A DNA stretch of 16,439 bases from Anaerolineae bacterium (GTDB lineage Bacteria; Chloroflexota; Anaerolineae; B4-G1; SLSP01), in contig JAFGSL010000135.1 in NCBI GenBank assembly GCA_016934645.1, positions 1-16,439 of the forward strand, in the 5' to 3' direction. The notes below the pieces were generated by a model, which saw only the letters and a list, made by a program, of their open reading frames with translations, was not told the DNA's origin and did not search any database. This document shows, piece by piece, positions 13,577 to 16,439 of the stretch (position 1 is its first letter; each line of letters starts with the position of its first letter). The position numbers and the translations under genes are program-made.

Positions 13577-14665
13577 TTACCGCGTTAACAATAATTGTGC
13601 GATGCGCTTTACGCCCAAAACGAGAGGTGTTTTGGGCTGCACTGCTGCCAAGGGCAATCCTTTGGCTGCCACGGTCACTTGTGCCGGATCGTAGGCGATA
13701 TCAACCGCCAACGGGACACGCAGTGCTTTTTGGACAGCTTCCGCAGGAGGACGTGGCCCCGGTGCTGCGGTATTGCGGATAACCATAAGACGTTCTTTCC
13801 ACTCCTGGAGGGCCTGCAAGGTGGCGCGTGCGACCTGTATGCCCAGGGCGTCGTCGCTGCTGATGAGGAGGATACGATGCGCCTGGGCTAGCACGGCCTG
13901 CGCCGTTGGATTGAATAGCGACGGCATATCGACGATCACAAAGCGCGCCGTTTCCGTGAGTTGTGTGAGAATGCCAGTAACCACATCCGCGTTTGGCCAA
14001 CCATATTGCCCCGGAAGCGGTGGTGCAAGGAGGGCTTGTAGACCGGTGGGGTGCTTTTGGATCAAAGAGGCAATTGGAATGTCATGGTTTTCCAGGTAAT
14101 GTCCCCAGTGTTTCTCCGGCCGCATGCCCAAGAAAAACGCACATTGTCCAATGGTCGGGGCCAGGTCTAACAACACGGTGGGGGCGATTTGCTGAAGTAC
14201 GTTCGCCAAATTGATGGCGAGGGTGGTGACGCCTACCCCTCCTTTCACACTGAAGACCGGCAACGTCATAGCGTTGATGGCTTGTGTCTTTCCCTTGTCC
14301 CGGTTCAGAAGCTCATCGATACGTTTGAGTAACTCTTCAACGTTGGCAGGCTTGGTCATGTGATCGTCCGCCCCGGCTGCCAGCGCCGCCTCACGGTCGA
14401 CGGACTGTCCGCGCGCTGTGAGGATGATGATGCTCATCCGTTCAGTGCGGGGATCGGCGCGAAGCTGTTTAACCACATCGTACCCACTCATACCTGGCAT
14501 CATCACGTCGACAAGAGCAGCCTCAGGCAGCTCCTTGAAAGCTGCCTCCAAACCTTCTTGTCCATTGGTACAGGCGATGACTTCGTGTTTCCCCTGTTTC
14601 TCCAGGATCATCTTGAGCATACTGAGCATATCATAGTTGTCATCAATGATCAGGACTCGGGACAT
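13577..14665 (-). CDS. Response-regulator receiver fused to TadZ/CpaE-like ParA ATPase
   Basis: A protein of 362 residues. Residues 1-122 are a receiver domain with all key residues: Asp8-Asp9, phospho-acceptor Asp53 (LVDVMMPG), Thr83 and Lys105 (TKPANVEEL). Residues 132-362 are a ParA/MinD-type ATPase: deviant P-loop SVKGGVGVTT (139-148) keeps the signature Lys141 but has Val where the standard Walker Lys would be, as in many TadZ/CpaE proteins; then LLDLAPTIGQ (165-174) and FVIVDMPSL (242-250). TadZ/CpaE proteins mark the assembly site of Tad pili, often with a degenerate receiver; here the receiver looks fully active. No pilus genes are visible. GAGGAGG precedes the ATG at 14665. It lies 17 bp after the unknown gene, in one apparent operon. 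Confidence 0.88.
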   Translation of the reverse strand: MSRVLIIDDNYDMLSMLKMILEKQGKHEVIACTNGQEGLEAAFKELPEAALVDVMMPGMSGYDVVKQLRADPRTERMSIIILTARGQSVDREAALAAGADDHMTKPANVEELLKRIDELLNRDKGKTQAINAMTLPVFSVKGGVGVTTLAINLANVLQQIAPTVLLDLAPTIGQCAFFLGMRPEKHWGHYLENHDIPIASLIQKHPTGLQALLAPPLPGQYGWPNADVVTGILTQLTETARFVIVDMPSLFNPTAQAVLAQAHRILLISSDDALGIQVARATLQALQEWKERLMVIRNTAAPGPRPPAEAVQKALRVPLAVDIAYDPAQVTVAAKGLPLAAVQPKTPLVLGVKRIAQLLLTR

Positions 14666-14682
14666 GATTGGCCTCCTCGTGA

Positions 14683-15192
14683 CTAACCGGCGGTTTCGCC
14701 GAAGAAACTGATGTGCGCGCGGTTGATGAGTGCTACGCCACCTTGATAGCTGACATCAGGATTGAAAGTGGAACGTGCGGTTACATCCAAAAGGGTGATG
14801 AAAATCCCGGCATCCGAACTAAGATAGATTCGCGGATTGAAGTTCCTGTTAACCAGAAATAAGTGGCCAGTAATCTCAAAAAATGGGACAGTGAGACAGA
14901 TCAATAACTCGTATGTTCCCAGGCGATACGATTGATCCCGTCGCAGTCCGTCTTTCTTGTCAACCGTCAGCACAAAATCCAAATTGGATTTGTCGAAGAG
15001 GGTGAGTGTGTAATAGGCGCTGATTTTGGCGGGATCCATAATGGGCGAGAGGTAGGCCTCTTCCAGTTGCAGGTAGTTGGTCGTCGGGTCATAGATCTCG
15101 TCGGCCAGGGGGCGTTTGATGACAACGTAGGTTCCCGAAACACGATACCCTTGCGCGAAAAACTCGGCGATCACTTTGTTGGTCCTCTGCAT
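14683..15192 (-). CDS. Unknown beta-rich protein with apparent internal duplication
   Basis: A protein of 169 residues that I do not recognise. It has no signal peptide or clear membrane helix and is rich in beta-forming residues. Two segments look related: residues 17-83, with YRVSGTYVV, DEIYD, YLQLEEAYL and LDFVLTVDKK; and 104-165, with FEITGHLFL, NPRIYL, IFITLLDVT and GVALINRAHI. Each would be one small beta-barrel-like unit. The ATG at 15192 follows AGGGAG with 6-nt spacing. A consensus TATAAT (complement of 15234-15239) about 42 nt upstream may be an internal promoter, though no good -35 is seen. The gene is 49 bp after the LysM gene and 17 bp before the receiver-ATPase gene, so its product probably acts with that ATPase. 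Confidence 0.8.
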   Translation of the reverse strand: MQRTNKVIAEFFAQGYRVSGTYVVIKRPLADEIYDPTTNYLQLEEAYLSPIMDPAKISAYYTLTLFDKSNLDFVLTVDKKDGLRRDQSYRLGTYELLICLTVPFFEITGHLFLVNRNFNPRIYLSSDAGIFITLLDVTARSTFNPDVSYQGGVALINRAHISFFGETAG

Positions 15193-15241
15193 GGTTTTCT
15201 CCCTTCGTCAATAATCACAGATCTTCGTGCGCAATTATAGT

Positions 15242-16411
15242 TCATGGTGCCGCGACGTCCCAGACGAACGTGCGGCGTCTACCTGTCAGGCCGATGACTT
15301 TGTAGGTGGGGTCACTCCCGCTGGTAACCTGGCGCACGACGCTGACCCGCCATGCGCAGACGCGGTCCTCGATGTCGGCCGGGGGGAAGAGATCTTCTGG
15401 AACCCGCCAGGCAGTTGAGCGTTGGTAGATGTTGATCGTGGTTTTCCCTTCCGCTGTAGGGATGATGAATTCGAGCTTATAGAACTCCTTCTCGGTGAGA
15501 AGGCCGGTGGAAGCCCACTGCAAAGTGATGGCGGCATCCGGCCCGGTGAACGTAGCGTTATCCGGTGGATAGAGCATTTCTGGGGCAGAGTAGGCCATCA
15601 CCGGTGTGGGCGTGCCGCCGCCGATGACCGCGATAGTCTCGGGCTGTGGTGTGGGCGTGTACTGTGGGATGACAAGGACCTGATCGGGCCGGATAGTCTC
15701 GGCATCCTCTGGAATATTATTGGCCCGGCGTATGTCGTCAACGCTCACGCCAGAATAATTCTCGGCGATGGTCGACAAAGTATCTCCCGTGCGCACGGTG
15801 TGTAGGATGTAGGATGCGGGCGTCAAGGTCGGTTCGCCGGGTTCGAAGGTGGGCGTTGGGCCAGGTGTCGGTGTGGGCGGTGGGATGAGCAGGCTTTGTC
15901 CTGCGCCGATGTCGTCAGAGTCCAGGTTGTTGTAGGCTTTAAGCTCATCAACGGTGATATCGAACTGCACTGCAATGCCGCCTAGTGTATCTCCTGGTTG
16001 CACAGTATACGTCTGCGGCGGCAGTGGTGTAGGCGTCGACAGTGGCGTGGGGGTGAGCGTCGGCGTCGCTGTTCGTGTAGCCGTTGGGGTGAAGGTAGGC
16101 GCGCTTGTTTGAGTTGGGGTAAAGGTGGGGAGTTCGGCCGGCGCAACGAGATCGCCTTGAGTAAGCCGCAACCCCAGCATGACCGAACCGGCGAGGATAA
16201 TCACTGCTACGACGACCATAATGATGATCTGCACGGTTTTCATCCGCTGCGGGACGCCACTCGGTGGCGGCGCTTCGACTTCGGGTTCTTCCTCCAAAGT
16301 CGCCCCGCACATCAGACAGACTTTTGCCTCTTCGGCCACCCGCGCGCCGCACACCGGACAGTGACGGGCCGGGCGCTTCGGCAAAGTTTGGAGTATGTCT
16401 TCGGTTTCCAT
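15242..16411 (-). CDS. Zinc-ribbon, single-TM protein with two extracellular LysM domains
   Basis: A protein of 389 residues. Residues 18-35 form a zinc ribbon (CPVC and CLMC: Cys18, Cys21, Cys32, Cys35), then an acidic segment, a basic patch (Arg56, Lys58) and a membrane helix at 59-81. Residues 94-133 are a Thr-Pro-rich linker. LysM domains are at 134-177 (YTVQPGDTLGGIA) and 202-249 (HTVRTGDTLSTIA), separated by a Pro-rich spacer. Residues 275-387 look like an Ig/fibronectin-type beta domain. The predicted layout is a cytoplasmic zinc ribbon with LysM and beta domains outside, binding peptidoglycan or another glycan. The ATG at 16411 has no Shine-Dalgarno, and no in-frame stop occurs between it and the window end, so an earlier start is possible but unlikely because the zinc ribbon is normally N-terminal. 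Confidence 0.88.
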   Translation of the reverse strand: METEDILQTLPKRPARHCPVCGARVAEEAKVCLMCGATLEEEPEVEAPPPSGVPQRMKTVQIIIMVVVAVIILAGSVMLGLRLTQGDLVAPAELPTFTPTQTSAPTFTPTATRTATPTLTPTPLSTPTPLPPQTYTVQPGDTLGGIAVQFDITVDELKAYNNLDSDDIGAGQSLLIPPPTPTPGPTPTFEPGEPTLTPASYILHTVRTGDTLSTIAENYSGVSVDDIRRANNIPEDAETIRPDQVLVIPQYTPTPQPETIAVIGGGTPTPVMAYSAPEMLYPPDNATFTGPDAAITLQWASTGLLTEKEFYKLEFIIPTAEGKTTINIYQRSTAWRVPEDLFPPADIEDRVCAWRVSVVRQVTSGSDPTYKVIGLTGRRRTFVWDVAAP

Positions 16412-16419
16412 AATCTTGA

Positions 16420-16425
16420 ATTTTA
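16420..16425 (-). promoter_or_regulatory. Possible leaderless-type -10 box of the LysM gene
   Basis: On the minus strand TAAAAT (complement of 16420-16425) lies 8 nt before the ATG, which has no ribosome binding site. This spacing is what a leaderless transcript would show. The -35 region is outside the window. Confidence 0.35.
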
Positions 16426-16439
16426 TGATAACACCGATA

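Noticed and set aside
1..16439. CRISPR array, insertion sequence, prophage or toxin-antitoxin genes
   Set aside because: No regularly spaced direct repeats, transposase, integrase or toxin-like frames were seen on either strand.

Overview
The window looks like bacterial chromosome, most likely from a member of the Chloroflexota (Anaerolineae or a relative). This is inference. It rests on the Thr-Pro-rich extracellular linker in the LysM protein, the receiver-TadZ/CpaE-like fusion, a REP-like intergenic repeat beginning TGTCATTCT, and a housekeeping gene order that mixes Bacillota-like pairs (rpmB|yloU-yloV, yqhY-nusB) with an actinobacteria-like series (recG-coaD-coiled coil-rpmF). Moderate GC content and mostly strong Shine-Dalgarno sites agree with this.

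Positions 1-4037: the window opens inside rpmB (ribosomal protein L28), read leftwards and divergent from yloU. yloU starts a rightward run: an Asp23-family protein, the fatty-acid kinase catalytic subunit FakA (YloV), and two DegV/FakB-type fatty-acid-binding subunits. Together these could form a complete system that phosphorylates exogenous fatty acids, with two alternative substrate carriers.

Positions 4038-10640: recG, coaD (overlapping recG by 4 bp) and a DivIVA/SepIVA-like coiled-coil protein follow. A consensus sigma-70 promoter (TTGACA-16-TATAAT) then starts a second transcription unit: rpmF (L32), fabD, fabG, a second Asp23 paralogue (YqhY type) and nusB. It ends at a strong 14-bp-stem intrinsic terminator. 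Ribosome, fatty-acid synthesis, cell division and transcription functions are packed together here.

Positions 10641-12887: a monocistronic P-loop protein of the cyclic 2,3-diphosphoglycerate synthetase-like family converges with mpg (3-methyladenine DNA glycosylase). Between them is a 173-bp block bounded by perfect 14-bp inverted repeats, with a REP-like element inside.

Positions 12888-16439: a rightward gene for a small acidic protein with a C-terminal membrane anchor converges, through a bidirectional terminator, on a leftward three-gene cluster. That cluster encodes a zinc-ribbon/TM/double-LysM protein, an unrecognised beta-rich protein with an apparent internal duplication, and a response-regulator receiver fused to a TadZ/CpaE-like ParA ATPase. 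No pilus genes are visible. This cluster is the best candidate here for an undescribed system, possibly one of phosphorylation-controlled positioning or envelope organisation.

All calls come from reading the sequence; no database search was possible.
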